Source: Paulownia fortunei (Eukaryota; Streptophyta; Magnoliopsida; Lamiales; Paulowniaceae). Taken from it: DNA of 64,000 nt. The position numbers and the translations under genes were made by a program. The stretch is taken from assembly GCA_019321725.1 (NCBI GenBank), contig CM033114.1, forward strand, positions 21,832,216-21,896,215. The letters are read 5' to 3'. Positions 12,596-24,412 of this stretch are shown in pieces; position 1 is the first letter of the stretch; every line of letters begins with the position of its first letter. A model generated the notes under the pieces. The model was not told the origin of the DNA and ran no database searches. It saw nothing but the letters and a program-made list of their open reading frames with translations.

Positions 12596-14423
12596 GCGTT
12601 TATTTGATTAATTATTTTTCTTTTGTAATGTGTTTTAATAAGCTTTAGGAGTTAGGATATTTGGGTTTTATGCAAATTGTGCCCTTCACCTTTTGTTCTT
12701 GGTTCATGAGCGTTTTGTGTTAACTGTGTTTGCATTGATAACGTGTTTGTGTAATATAACAGCATAATTGTTTTGTGGGGGCAATTTGCATTAAGATTTA
12801 AGGATAAATTGATGGAAATTTGATAACCTGTTTCTTTTCCCTTTGTATTTGGGATGTTTACACACACAGTATTTGTTTTGACCATTCCATTGCTATAGTT
12901 TTCAAATTTTATTTGGTATTAAGACATATATTTGGCGACGGACTTATTCTATTAACAGCTTAGAGTTATGTTGTTTAGTTGTACATCTATTAGCCTATTT
13001 GTTGGACATTCTTAGGTAGATTGTAGCAGAATTGGGAAGGTTTACTTGCATCTGTATGCGTTGTACCGAGGTGTTAAGAGCTGGTGACAGTTCTATAATA
13101 AGGTATACATAAGAAAATATGAATTCTCACATTTTTAGTATATTACGTGAATCATTTGGGTGAGAATTTATTGTCGAATTGACATGTTATGTGGATATAT
13201 ATTTGTAGTACCATTAATGCTGCTTTTATTGTCCCTACCAGACAGTAAATGTGAAGATGCTTATTTAATTTGTGTGATTTTGTAATAATCTATTGGAGCC
13301 TCAGATAGAGGAAGGCATATGATAGTCTTGTGATGCTAAAATTCGTTGCTATTTTACTGCAGAATCATTCTGAGAAGTCTGTGAGAAAACGTTTCACAGA
13401 TGAGGAACGAAGAGCCGTTTCTTGAATTGTGGAGACAGGATTTGACACTAGTTGAAGTCTGCCTTGTGGTTTTTTATCTTTTGCTTGTAGAGTGCTGATA
13501 ATTTGTTGTTCTTTGTGTCTGATTGCTTGCCCTACATATTACAGGCTCCTTAGTTGAAAGTTTCGACAATGCATGGCGGTTTTGTAAAAGTTAATGACAT
13601 CTAGTTTCATCTTAGCGCAAGATAAGTTTGTGAGGTTGTGATGGTTTGAGTTGTATAGCAGTCACGAGTTAGTTGTTGCTTTTTCCCCCTTTCTGTGTCT
13701 ATATAGGTATGTGTCTTTTGTAAATTGATCAAGTTCTGTACTTTAAACTTCTGAGCTTCTGGAGAGTATCCTTTCTCTATTACTGTGGAGCTGATGTGGT
13801 TTTTCTATTTTCCCCACTAACATTTTCTTCTTTTTTGTACTGTTACATCTCTTCAGTGAGGGATTCATCCCTTGAATCTTGTCTTGAGATTGAAAATGAT
13901 TTATGTATGGCTCTTTTGGTTGTGCTCACATTCTCATTATCTCCTTTTTCTTTCCCTTTTTATATTCTCTTTTGATTGTTCTATATGCACGCACTTACCA
14001 TCTTTTTGTGCAAATTAGGTCATGCATTTATATGGGCATGTTTTTTTTCCCACTCCAATTATAGCCCAAATTGGCTGTAAATTGAGCCTAATTATTTGTC
14101 TAATGAAAAACAAATTTTTAATTTTGGCTCCTTCCAATGCTTTGCGTGACAAATAATTCAAGCAACGTAAATCCATCTCAATCAAGGCAATTAGTTTTAA
14201 GGAATGAATACTCACAGGTAAATTACTACCTCTTCTCCCAAGATGAATACTTGCAATCACTTTAGAATTAAAATATTTTTTCCAAATCGTTTTAATGATT
14301 TTCTGTTCTTAAATCCAACTGAAAATCTTATATTAATTCGATTAAATAGGAAACCAGCATATAATCAAACTAGTTAAATGATTACTGGCCGTTGCACCCC
14401 AAGACAATTTCTAGATATTACCT
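12596..14423. other. DUF538 3' region and intergenic DNA
   Basis: No convincing gene lies here. The T-rich, moderately AT-rich sequence up to about 13900 could hold a long or spliced 3' UTR: a CAG at about 13361 precedes a less AT-rich patch, but no frame stays open. Short frames on either strand look like chance. Confidence 0.5.
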
Positions 14424-14643
14424 AACAATTCATGATTCACACCAAATATGTAATTTTTTTTTTCTTTTTTTCTTTTTCCCTTAGCATTAGGAGCAGCCCA
14501 AAGACTATTGGACCGGAAAAATGTCAGGCCCAATACAATTCATGATTCAACACCAAATATGTAATTTTCTTTTTCCTTTTTTTTTTTCTTCTTTGCATTA
14601 GGAGCAGCCCAAAGACTATTGGGCTGGAGAAAAATTAGGCCCA
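14424..14643. repeat. Tandem duplication of about 110 bp in the VIPP1 promoter
   Basis: Two head-to-tail copies (14424-14532 and 14533-14643) each run from ACAATTCATGATTCA through a long T/C run to GGAGCAGCCCAAAGACTATT and AGGCCCA. The copies differ in the length of the T-rich run and a few bases. The duplication doubles the TGGGCY elements upstream of VIPP1. Confidence 0.88.
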
Positions 14644-14655
14644 ATATAAAGCCCA
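14495..14655 (+). promoter_or_regulatory. Cluster of site II (TGGGCY) elements upstream of VIPP1
   Basis: AGCCCA or GGCCCA occurs at about 14495, 14527, 14606, 14637 and 14650, and GGGCT on the other strand at about 14621. These are the TGGGCC/T site II elements bound by TCP factors, typical of plant genes for organelle biogenesis and growth. They lie 300-450 bp before the VIPP1 start codon. The role is inferred from motif density and position. Confidence 0.55.
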
Positions 14656-14948
14656 CCAACTACCCAAAATAGTGGAAAAGAAATAGCAAGAACCAAACAT
14701 AAAAATAAATCAAAATTAAAATCCCTTCTTACCTCATCCTTAAACCACAAAATAAGAATGCTAAATAAATAAATTTAAAAAATAAAAATCGAAAAAAGAA
14801 AAATGGAAGAAAAACAAAACATACTGCAAAATAGTAGAAGCCACTGAAATTCTTGTAAGACACCCAGCACAGTGATTTTGCACATGTAAATTGATTCTCA
14901 AAAGTTCTCGTCTCTCTTTTCCATCAATTGAGAAACCTTCCTAGCAGA

Positions 14949-17900
14949 ATGGCAGTAAGAGCGCCAATAACAGGGATGAGCATGGCTTCTTCTACAGTTA
15001 CTCCCTCCGCGCCTTCCTGCAACAGAGAGGTTATTATCGTGAAACCGCAGTTTTTCAGACCGTCTTTCTTTGGTCATGGAGGTAAATAACTCTAGTGTTT
15101 ACTGTTGTTTGAGCTGTATGGATTGTTTTATTTTCTGTGGTTAATTATGCAAAAGATGCAGACCATTTTCATCTTTGCGTTGTAATAATAATGGGCTCAA
15201 GATGATCCCGAGTGAGGTACAACTTTTTAGCATAATGTACTATCAAGTGATTAGTTACTATTAGTTATGAGAATAGTTTTTATTCTATAGTGATATATCA
15301 TAGTCAACACTGTAAGAGGGTTGATAATATTTGAATGCTGGAGAAGTTTGAGATTTTGGATTGAATTCTACTTTTTTTGTTTACCGATGAACCTTTGTTT
15401 ATCAGCCGAAAAAGTTACATTTGCCCAAGCACACTAGTGATGTTTTGACATTTTGCGTTCTTCAGTTAATAATTTACTTTTCATTGACCCGACTGTGGAA
15501 TAAATTTGAAAGAAATCAAAATGCAGGCTACAGTTTGGTTCTGATTTACATTTCATTGACCCGACCGTGGAATAAATTTGAAAGAAATCAAAATGCAGGC
15601 TACAGTTTGGTTCTGATTAAAGGTTCGAGGTGCTGTGACATGAGAGATCTGCATTGTAGGGGAAATATTATCCCATATTCATCTGCTACTTGGACAAAAC
15701 CATACCTAATTATAATCAAGTACAAGAACTATCCGTGACATGTTTCCTTTTGTTCATCCAAAATGCTCGCATGTGTTCTTTTAAATTGGGATGAGGTGTT
15801 AACTTCTTTTCTTTGGCCTCCTTCGGCAAGATTTCCCAATTTAATTATATTAGTGGCTATCCTTTACTGTAGGAGCTTTGGGAGAGTGATAATAAAATAA
15901 TCGTTGAGCTCTACTAGCATGGCAGTGATGTCTGTTTGTTACTTCGGTATATATGATACAAGATATGCTATTTATAAGAGATTCTGTTAATTATTGCAAA
16001 ATTACATTCTAGTCTCATTTGTGCAAATAGTTAAATATTTTATACTTACTGCTGCCAAAATAAATGGGCTAATTCTGCTAGTATGATAATGCCCACCAGA
16101 ACCTGAGATTAGCTTAAAAAAATTACAACCTTTCAGTTTTAGGATGGTTTCATTTATGTTACCAAAGATTACTCTATATATGCTGCAGTTAATGCTTTTG
16201 ATGATAATAGCTAGAGGTGATTGATCTGCATTGTTTACTGAGTTGTAGCATGATTGGTTGTATATATATATCCCAGAAATTTTTAAAACTGATCAACTTG
16301 TTTAAGTGTGGTATCATGCTATTAACCTTGCTATATATAAATGACGTCCTTCTGCTATACTGCTCTCTCGATACAGATTAAAGGTGTTTTATTTCCTTTC
16401 ATATATGTTAGAGCCCATCCTTTTTTTTTCTTTTGCAGTTGGTACTCCAAAATATACCAGAGTAGGGCTGTTTTATTCTAGTAGATCCAGACTTAACAGT
16501 CATGGAGGGGGTGTTGGTGCTCGAATGAACCTCTTTGATCGGTTTGCTAGAGTTGTCAAGGTTCTTTGGCATTCTTTATATTCTTTTTGAGCACTATTGG
16601 CTTCATTGATACGCCACATAAATGTTATTGGCTGTAATTCTTCTATTGTATGTGTAGTCATATGCAAATGCTCTAGTAAGCTCCTTTGAGGACCCGGAGA
16701 AAATTTTGGAACAAACTGTTCTCGAAATGAATGATGATTTGATTAAGATGCGTCAAGCTACAGCCCAAGTATGTGCTTTCATCTCTTCTCTTTTACTTCT
16801 TTCCTTTCTTGTTCCTTAGTGGTGAATTAACTCCTCTCAATGGTCAGCAAAACTCAAACTTTTCCTTTCCCTCTCGTTCTGTGGGGTTTGAGGGGGTGGG
16901 TAGTTGGGCAAAGTTAACTTATCTTAAAAGCACAAAGTATTTTGGTACTTTTGATACAATATATTACACTTCTGCAAACAATTATAAGTTTTATACTGAA
17001 TAAAAAAGATATATTCAGAACTTAGTGTCAATAAGGCATAAATTTTTGACATTCTAAACAATTATATCCTGTAAATTTTCTGGACCGCGAATTCTTGAGA
17101 TTTTTTGTTTCGCTAATAGAATGAATAAATGGTTCTGTGGATGTACCAAATGAAATTGAACTGACACCCGTTCAACTTCTAACCACAATTTACTTATAAC
17201 ATTACTGATAATCAAGAAATTTTACATTATTGCGAAATTTGAAAAGGTAAAAAACGTCATTTGTTTGTAAACAATTTAGTTTGTATAATTCCATCTGTGA
17301 GTCTAGTCTAACAGATATCCAACAAATGTAGAGAGAAACAATTATACATGTGGATACATAAAGCAGGATGATACTTCCGGCCCATAATAAAAGAAAATTT
17401 GTAATTTTTGAAAGTTAAGTTGGATAATTAATCACTTCTGCCCAGCTGTCTGCCCAGTAGTTCATGTTTTTTAAGTTTTTAATTTTTTTGGTCTTAAAGA
17501 AGTAAAGTGTGAGGATGAAATGCTGTTCCCTATCATTCACGTAGAGTCAGGAAAACTTTGTATTGAGTGGCTCTCAGTAGAATGTTAGAGACAAGAATTG
17601 CCTTGTGCAATTCAGTTACAGCTTGCTCAAGCATATACCCCTATACAAATGCACAGCTGGAGGTTATTTTTGTAAGGGCAGAAAAGCTGGGGGGAAGGAG
17701 AGTGGGGATGTGAATGGGCACCATGGCCCTATGTTTGCTTTCTCTGTATATTCTTTCATTGAAACGAGAAACAATAAATGTATAAGTTTATGATTAAGAG
17801 CTAGTGCGGCAAGACAAGTTGTTACTCTGATGATTATCTCTTTTGTAGGTTCTGGCTTCTCAGAAGCAGCTGGAGAACAAATATAAAGCTGCGCAACAAG

Positions 17901-20900
17901 CTTCTGAAGATTGGTGAATGCCATGGAATTTATCATTTTACTTAATTCATTTCCTTGAAGCTGTGGCTTTAGCTTTGGTTGCACCACAGGTACCGTAGAG
18001 CGCAACTAGCTCTTGGGAAGGGTGATGAGGATCTTGCTCGTGAAGCTCTGAAGCGCAGAAAATCTTACGCTGTAAGGACAATTAGTCTTAATAGATATTA
18101 AGAGGATTGTGTGACTCTATCCTGATGTGTTTAGTTAACGACAAAATATCAAGAACCAACTTGTTGTAAGTTGTCTCATTATGCATTGTATTGTATTTGA
18201 TTGAGATATGTATCTAATTTACTACCTTCTTTCTGAGGCAACATGATTACAAGAGCTGGTATTTTTATTTTATGATGTAAACTCAATTATTTATTTAATG
18301 ATATCAAGGTACTATATTATCTTATTCAATGGCTCCAAGATACTATCTGACATCTAGCCTTTTCCATATCATTCATTAGATTTTTCTGTGATTTGCTGTC
18401 TTCTCTAGTTGTAAAGCATGGAATTTGGTGAAGATATAATTCTTTTTGAAGCACTTTGTTTTGTTTGCCTGCTTCGTTGCATGTTTTAATTTATGGAAGC
18501 TGGTGAATCTTGGAAAAGGGTAATCATTGCACTAAAATGCTCAGCAATTTGATAGAATCTTTTTTTGGAGGGCTGGAATTCAAATGAATAGTATGATCAA
18601 TATGAGTTTTATATTCCTAGTAAGCAATTTATAAGACGAGATGGCTAGGAATTCTCAGAAGAATGGTAGAAGTCGACTGATGTCATGAGTAGAAGTTAGA
18701 TATAACTAAGGTGAACTTTACCTAGGGAGGGATATACTTTTCAAAATGAAAACTTGAATGTTGAAGGTAGGACATTGCACTTAGCCTTCATTTTGCAGAA
18801 AGTAAAGGTATGTTTTCAGTTGGCATAGCTTCAGGACCCTATAACTGAAGACATGGTTCATTCCATACTATGTCTCATTCAATTTTATATTTATGGTTTA
18901 TGGGATATCTAATCAGATCATGAAAACATGTCTTCAACTAAAGCATTTATTGGAGCAAGTAGATAAAACATGGAACACTACAAGATGCATATTATTGACA
19001 TTGTAGCGTATATAACCCAGTCAAGTGACTCTTGTTTGAATTTAGTTTCTTGATATCACCACTAAACGAAATCTAGTATCCAGCTGGAGTTGAGGGTTGA
19101 AAGAGGATGTATTGGGGCATAATAATATAGGCCTTTTATCATCTTAAAAACGATTCATGCTTTTCAAAAAAAATAAAAAAAGTTTACTTGCATCTTATGG
19201 AAGAAGTGAATCAAGAGGTTTTACGAAATGGCGATCAAGAGGTTTTACGAAATTTTGTTGGTTCAGTATTCTGTTTTACGAAATGGCGATCAAGAGGTTT
19301 TCCTTTTACAGGTGCAATTTATGGAAGAAGTTTAGAGTTTCCTTCATTGATTTTCTGATTCAATCAATAGTTGTGCATTCTTGTTGAAGAGTTGAAGAGG
19401 ATGTGAGCTAAATATTATAGGGCAGTGATATTGATGTTCTTTCTTGTTTACAAAATTTTACAGGATAATGCAAATGCTTTGAAGGCTCAGCTTGATCAGC
19501 AGAAAAGTGTAGTTGATAACCTTGTCTCCAATACAAAGGTGCGTTGTTAAACTAATGTGCTAATCTTATGTTTTGTTTCTCAGTTTTATTCAGAATTAAG
19601 ATGAATGTGCATAGGCAGGCATGTGCTTATCTTACAGTTGCATGAATATAAATCTTAGAGCAACTTTTATTCTCTTGTCTAGTTCATTCTCTTGCATTGC
19701 ATATTCTTTAATGTTTCGATAATATATCAACATTACAAAGCTGTCTATGTTACTATCATTTGACCTATAAAATTTGGTCTTATTGTTTGGCTGTCTTATT
19801 TGACAGTTATTGGAAAGCAAAATACAGGAAGCTAAGTCTAGAAAGGATACTCTAAAAGCACGAGCTCAGTCTGCCAAGTTTGTTCTTGCCTTCATTATTG
19901 TTTTTGGTCAATTCCCCTTGTCAATTTACTCTGATAGATAACTGGCTACCTTTTCTTTAGGACTGCAACGAAAGTGAGTGAGATGTTGGGGAATGTAAAT
20001 ACAAGCAGTGCTCTGTCAGCTTTTGAGAAGATGGAGGAAAAAGGTAAGCTGATCCACTTATACTTTTGTTACAAAACAATCTTCTAGCTCTATTGTTTTG
20101 TTGTAATATGTTCTTCCTGTATGAAAGGTAGACTATTAGAACAATATCATATCCCTCATTACAATGGTCCACTTTTTGCATGGAAATGCAATAATTTCAC
20201 CATTACCACCTCTTTTAGAGGTGTTCATATATAGATAAAAAAATGATGATGAAGAAGAAAACATGAAAAAAGTGAGATGATAATGTTTTTATTGTGCTTA
20301 ATCTTCATGGTAATTCAAAGTAAAACATCAATTTTGGAAGAGGTAGTTGTCGATTGGGTCATTGTTGAATTCATTCCCAAGGATCCTGTCTTATGGTTAA
20401 GCTGTGAATGAATGGAGCTACTCATGAATAAATTGTGACCAACTCATGTAGCTCATTCATGTTTGTTTCTTTTGACTAATGAAACAAACATAAAACAACA
20501 TTTTTAGGTCTTTAGTGAACAAGTTGAATATTACTGTTTATGATGGTTTGTTATAATTTACAAATGCAAACTGAAGAATTGATTTATTCATTTAAATACA
20601 TGTATGTAAATTACCTGAAAGACTTGTCATTTTTTCCCACAGTTTTGGCGATGGAATCTCAGGCAGAAGCTCTTAATCAGCTAACCGGTGATGAACTTGA
20701 AGGAAAGGTAGCTTTCTGCTTTAATTATTTAAGAACTTTCTAAGTTCTCTTACTTTTCCTTGCCTCAAATTTTTCTTTTTTTTCAATTGCTAATTACTTG
20801 GTTTGCAGCTAGACCCGACCATGGGCCGGGTTGTAACCAGACCCGTAGTCAGCAGGTTTCGATCCGTTGGCCACAGGTCGGTAGGTCAAACCCGTAACCG

Positions 20901-23380
20901 GCCCTTGGGATTAAGGGCCGGGTTGGGGAAACCCCAACCCGTGGACCCACTGAGTCCGACCCGTAAGGACCGGTTACGGGTTGGGGAAAACCCAACCCGT
21001 GGACCCGCCCTTTTAAAAAAAAAATTTAAAAAAAACGCAGCTAATATATATATTTTTAAAAATTTAAGTGCAAATTTTTTTATTTAAATTTAAATTTAAA
21101 CTTTAAGACTTTAAGTTAATGTATCTTTTTTTGATTTTTTAAGTTTTCTATAATTAGAATATTAGATAATTTAATTTTATTTTTTTTCAAGTTTAAGTTC
21201 AAATTTTTTTTATTTAAATTTAGGTTTAAGACTTCAAGCCTTTTTTTATTTTTAAAAAATTGTAATTTCGTAAAATTAAGTTTTAGTTAACAAATAATAA
21301 TTTTTCAAAATATAATTCAAAATAAAAAAAGGTCGGACCTGGTGGTTAACCGGGCTCGGAACTGGAATCGGTTCGCCGGTTTCTGGACCCGAGCCGTAAC
21401 TGATCCGTTACGATTATAGGTCGGGATTTCCCGACATGTGGAATTGTCGATTCCCAACTCGTGATCAGGTCTATTAGCAGCAATGATATTAGGTGTCGAA
21501 AAAGTTTGATGTGGGACTCTTGACAGAGCAGAAAACCTCATATCTAGCTCTTTCTGATGCTGTAAAACCTACTATCCCTTGTTCAAAGAATAGGTTTCTT
21601 GGTCATGTACCCTCTTTGACTTAAAGCTTTTTTGCTGGGTTGGGCCCATTTGGTGGTGGGCAGCAAAGAAGTGTAGTTAGTGTAGAATATCAATTCTTTA
21701 AATTTGTGTGTCAATCAGTCTGTTTGCTTGTCTATGATGGTGGTGAATTTAGGCCATACAACCTAAAACAGATGGCCCCTTACTGAGTGTAAATTCCAAC
21801 CCAATGTAGTAACTTTAATCTGAAAAAGCTATAATTACATTCAAGTTTCTGATTTTGCAGTTTGCTTTACTAGAGACTTCTTCAGTTGATGATGACCTTG
21901 CCAACTTGAAGAAAGAATTGTCTGGAAGGACTAAGGTAGTCTATTTTATTTTCTATTATTTCTTGTTTTGAAAGACTTTTCCTTCAGGCCATGTATGTTT
22001 GCCAGGGAAGTTATCTAAATTGAGAATTGGGAGTCTGATAACCAGAATTCAAATTTATGTCTTTTGCATGTTTAAATAAATTTGAGTAAAATAAAGTGAT
22101 TCTTCAAAATTGGAAATCTCACCTCCAAAATATGGTAATCACAATACCAATTTCAATAAGTTATTGTGATTACTTTCCTTGGTAATCTAATACAAATATT
22201 CTACAAGACATTCTTACCCTTAATCAATATACATATCATATGTAGTCATATATTTTATATGTTAATTCGATAAATATATGTATGTGTATATATATTTCTG
22301 TATATTTTTTATAATTATTTTGTATATAATTACTTACATATTTTTTTCTAACAATTAACTATTTAATTAAAATACTAATTGCAGAACATAATCTTCCTGA
22401 CAACTTAATATTTTTAGTTAATATATTCTAAAAATATTAATATGTTAATGTATTATTTCAAATATTATGTTAATATTTTTATTAGTCGTAATAAATGTTT
22501 TAATAACAGATTATATTTAAATTTATTGACATACTGTAGGTGATTACATTATTATATAACAGTAAATCAGTTAAATTTAATTGTTATATTAATTGCTGAA
22601 AAGTGATTTTGACTTGACATCTATAACTATTATCTGTCACTGTTAATATAACAACTAATTAGTTAACTTATTTAATTAATTTTTTAAGTAAATAGTTGGA
22701 AAAAAAGTCTATAGATGAGTAATAATTTATAATGAGTAACTAATATTAATTATTAAAAAAGTAAGAAATAATCAATATATAGTTAATTTTATTATATTTG
22801 AATGCATACATAATATCTAACTCAACATGTAAATACACATAGAGAGAGCCTAATGGCATTTTTGACAACTAATTTAAGTTAAATATAAATTCCTTTATTA
22901 TTTTTCATACACGAACCAAACGCCAAAAAAAGAAAAAAATTGTTGTATTACCTTGTTTAGACGACGTGTCGAGTCCAAACACTTTAACATAATCAGATTA
23001 ATGGTTATCAGACTTCCAGTTATCGTATTCTCAATTCCCAAATTTAGATGACTTTCCCCGCCAACCAACCAAACGAACGGGGGCCTCTGTTGTATTCGAC
23101 TGGCCGTTTTTGGCTTCTTCTGGTGGTAATTTTGACATTATCAGTGATTTGATTGACAGCAGAAATTCCTGTGGAGTTTGAGTTTTGGTGTGTGGTCATT
23201 GCCTTATGATCAAACCTTGTTAATTATTGACAGACGTGTCTGTTTTTTTCTGGTTTGCAGAAGGGAGAGCTTCCAGCAGGGAGAACACCAGTTACAAGCA
23301 CAAGCTCTGTATTAAATTTTCAAGATCCTGAAATCGAAAAAGAGCTGAACGAATTAAGGCAAAAGACCAAGGAATACTAG
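14949..23380 (+). CDS. VIPP1: VIPP1, membrane-associated protein of plastids (PspA/IM30 family)
   Basis: Exons: 14949-15081, 16439-16560, 16658-16768, 17849-17913, 17990-18071, 19464-19538, 19807-19877, 19961-20043, 20643-20707, 21861-21935 and 23261-23380, giving 333 aa in frame. VIPP1 forms ESCRT-III-like oligomers on the inner envelope and thylakoids and is needed for thylakoid formation and membrane repair. Residues 1 to about 70 look like a transit peptide (Ser/Thr/Pro-rich, few acids). The PspA domain starts at [16 protein letters not shown] (M74) with the amphipathic membrane-binding helix. Coiled-coil helices follow, including [33 protein letters not shown] and FEKMEEK. The last exon supplies the plant/cyanobacterial C-terminal tail: a Ser/Thr/Pro linker, then [18 protein letters not shown], which bacterial PspA lacks. 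Introns 9 and 10 contain transposon insertions that do not touch the exons. Confidence 0.96.
15481..15618. repeat. Two-copy tandem repeat (72 bp unit) in VIPP1 intron 1
   Basis: TCATTGACCCGACTGTGG at 15481 recurs at 15553 with one substitution, followed in both copies by the same stretch ending GGTTCTGATT. The near-identity suggests a recent slippage or duplication. It creates a chance open frame with a repeated peptide, which I do not call a gene. Confidence 0.9.
19200..19312. repeat. Short dispersed tandem repeats in VIPP1 intron 5
   Basis: The motif GATCAAGAGGTTTTACGAAA or a slight variant occurs three times (about 19209, 19231 and 19288), and TTTTACGAAATGGCGATC twice. It looks like local duplication with no coding meaning. 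Confidence 0.75.
20802..21481. mobile_element. Non-autonomous hAT element in VIPP1 intron 9
   Basis: A 664 bp element (20810-21473) is flanked by an 8 bp target duplication: TTTGCAGC at 20802-20809 and TTAGCAGC at 21474-21481, one mismatch. Its termini are inverted: TAGACCCGACC at the left, and the right end GATCAGGTCTA reads TAGACCTGATC on the other strand. GC-rich subterminal arms carry repeated CGGGTT/AACCCG motifs and near-palindromes such as GGGTTGGGGAAACCCC, and the middle is AT-rich. These are hAT hallmarks. It has no transposase frame. The open frame across its left arm is a by-product. Confidence 0.85.
21987..23086. mobile_element. Terminal-inverted-repeat element (MITE-like, 1.1 kb) in VIPP1 intron 10
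   Basis: Arms of about 65 bp are inverted copies. The left arm has GGCC, then GTTTGCCAGGGAAGTTATC and GGAGTCTGATAACC. The right arm read on the minus strand has GGCCCCCGTTCGTTTGGTTG, GGGGAAAGTCATCTAAAT and GGAAGTCTGATAACC. The interior is very AT-rich and non-coding. The ends resemble the GGGCCNNTTTGGTT type of plant MITE. I could not fix the target duplication, so the superfamily stays open. Confidence 0.7.
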
Positions 23381-23631
23381 AGTAGGGCAGTATCACTATT
23401 TGAATGAATAGTGGATTTGTATTTACAACGTTTGTATTTGAGCAGCTTAGCCTGCTGCCTCCATGGTTTTTATTTCAGGGCAACCTTAATTTCAGCAAAG
23501 TGTAGCCCAGAAAAGGAATTCATGTAGGTTTATGGATTAGCAAGTTTTATACATCATCTATCAATCATAGAGTTTCCTCGTTGAGTTTATCTCAACCTAT
23601 CTCATCTTTTTAAGCGTATGTAACTCTCTCA

Positions 23632-23822
23632 TTTACATTGTATACTTCATACCAAGTTTAGTCTGTATTTTTTTTTTTTTCATTTTGGTTTTAATTCGAT
23701 TCGATTCGATTTATCTATATTGAATACTTCTTATCTACTTTACATTGTATATTTTCTATCAGGTTTAGTCTACTTTTATTTTTCTTTTTAATTTCAATTC
23801 AATTCGATTTTATCGAATAAGC
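23632..23822. repeat. Two-copy direct repeat (about 107 bp) downstream of VIPP1
   Basis: TTTACATTGTATA at 23632 and 23739 begins two diverged copies that share GTTTAGTCT, a T-rich run and a Y-rich AATTCGATT block. It lies in the VIPP1 to TIC20 intergenic region (23381-24412), which holds no gene. Confidence 0.65.
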
Positions 23823-24023
23823 ATCGTGATTTAAGCAATAAAATATATATGTACGTATAAATCCAAAGATGTAGGGTTTTTCCATCGTGTTGAAATAACA
23901 CCACTTAATATATAATGTATCTTATAAGATTAAAATACACTTAAAATAAATGATTTAGGTACTTATCATCAAGGATAAGAATAATAATATTTTATCAATC
24001 TAGTTTAAATTGTTAGACTGATC

Positions 24024-24225
24024 AAAGATAATTGTTTTTATAGGTATCATAATTAAAATACCACTTGTGTGGTTTAAAAATTTAAATTAGATATATAATT
24101 TAAAAAAATTAAAAACAAAGATAATTATTTTTATAGATGTATCATAATTAAAATGTCACGTTTGAGTGTTGTATGGTTTAAAGATTTAAATTGCAAGTAT
24201 AATTTAAAAATAAAAATAAAAATTG
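24024..24225. repeat. Two-copy direct repeat (about 93 bp) upstream of TIC20-II
   Basis: AAAGATAATT at 24024 recurs at 24117. Both copies share ATCATAATTAAAAT and TGGTTTAAA with diverged AT-rich filler. The upstream sequence (23830-24020) is AT-rich with nothing recognisable. Confidence 0.65.
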
Positions 24226-24347
24226 AATTAAATAATTATATGATTTAAAGATTTACAATTACTAATAATTTACGTCATATTGGTACTCATTTCACAATTT
24301 TTTCTGCCAAATAATCCGTCCATGCAAGATTAATTTTATCCGGTCTC

Positions 24348-24357
24348 TTTAAATAAA
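24348..24357 (+). promoter_or_regulatory. Probable TATA element of TIC20-II
   Basis: TTTAAATAAA lies 56-65 bp before the start codon, preceded by TCTC and followed by a C-rich leader. Spacing fits a TATA box with a short 5' UTR. Inferred. Confidence 0.4.
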
Positions 24358-24412
24358 ACCCCCTTTCACCCATTCTCCCCTAAAACATAAACTAAAACCC
24401 TCCACCCTGAAA

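Noticed and set aside
15421..15738. 105-codon frame with an internal peptide repeat in VIPP1 intron 1
   Set aside because: The repeat comes from a 72 bp DNA duplication whose length is divisible by three; the frame lies inside an intron and has no homology I recognise.
20803..21087. 94-codon frame at the start of the hAT element
   Set aside because: Arises from GC-rich subterminal repeats; not transposase-like.
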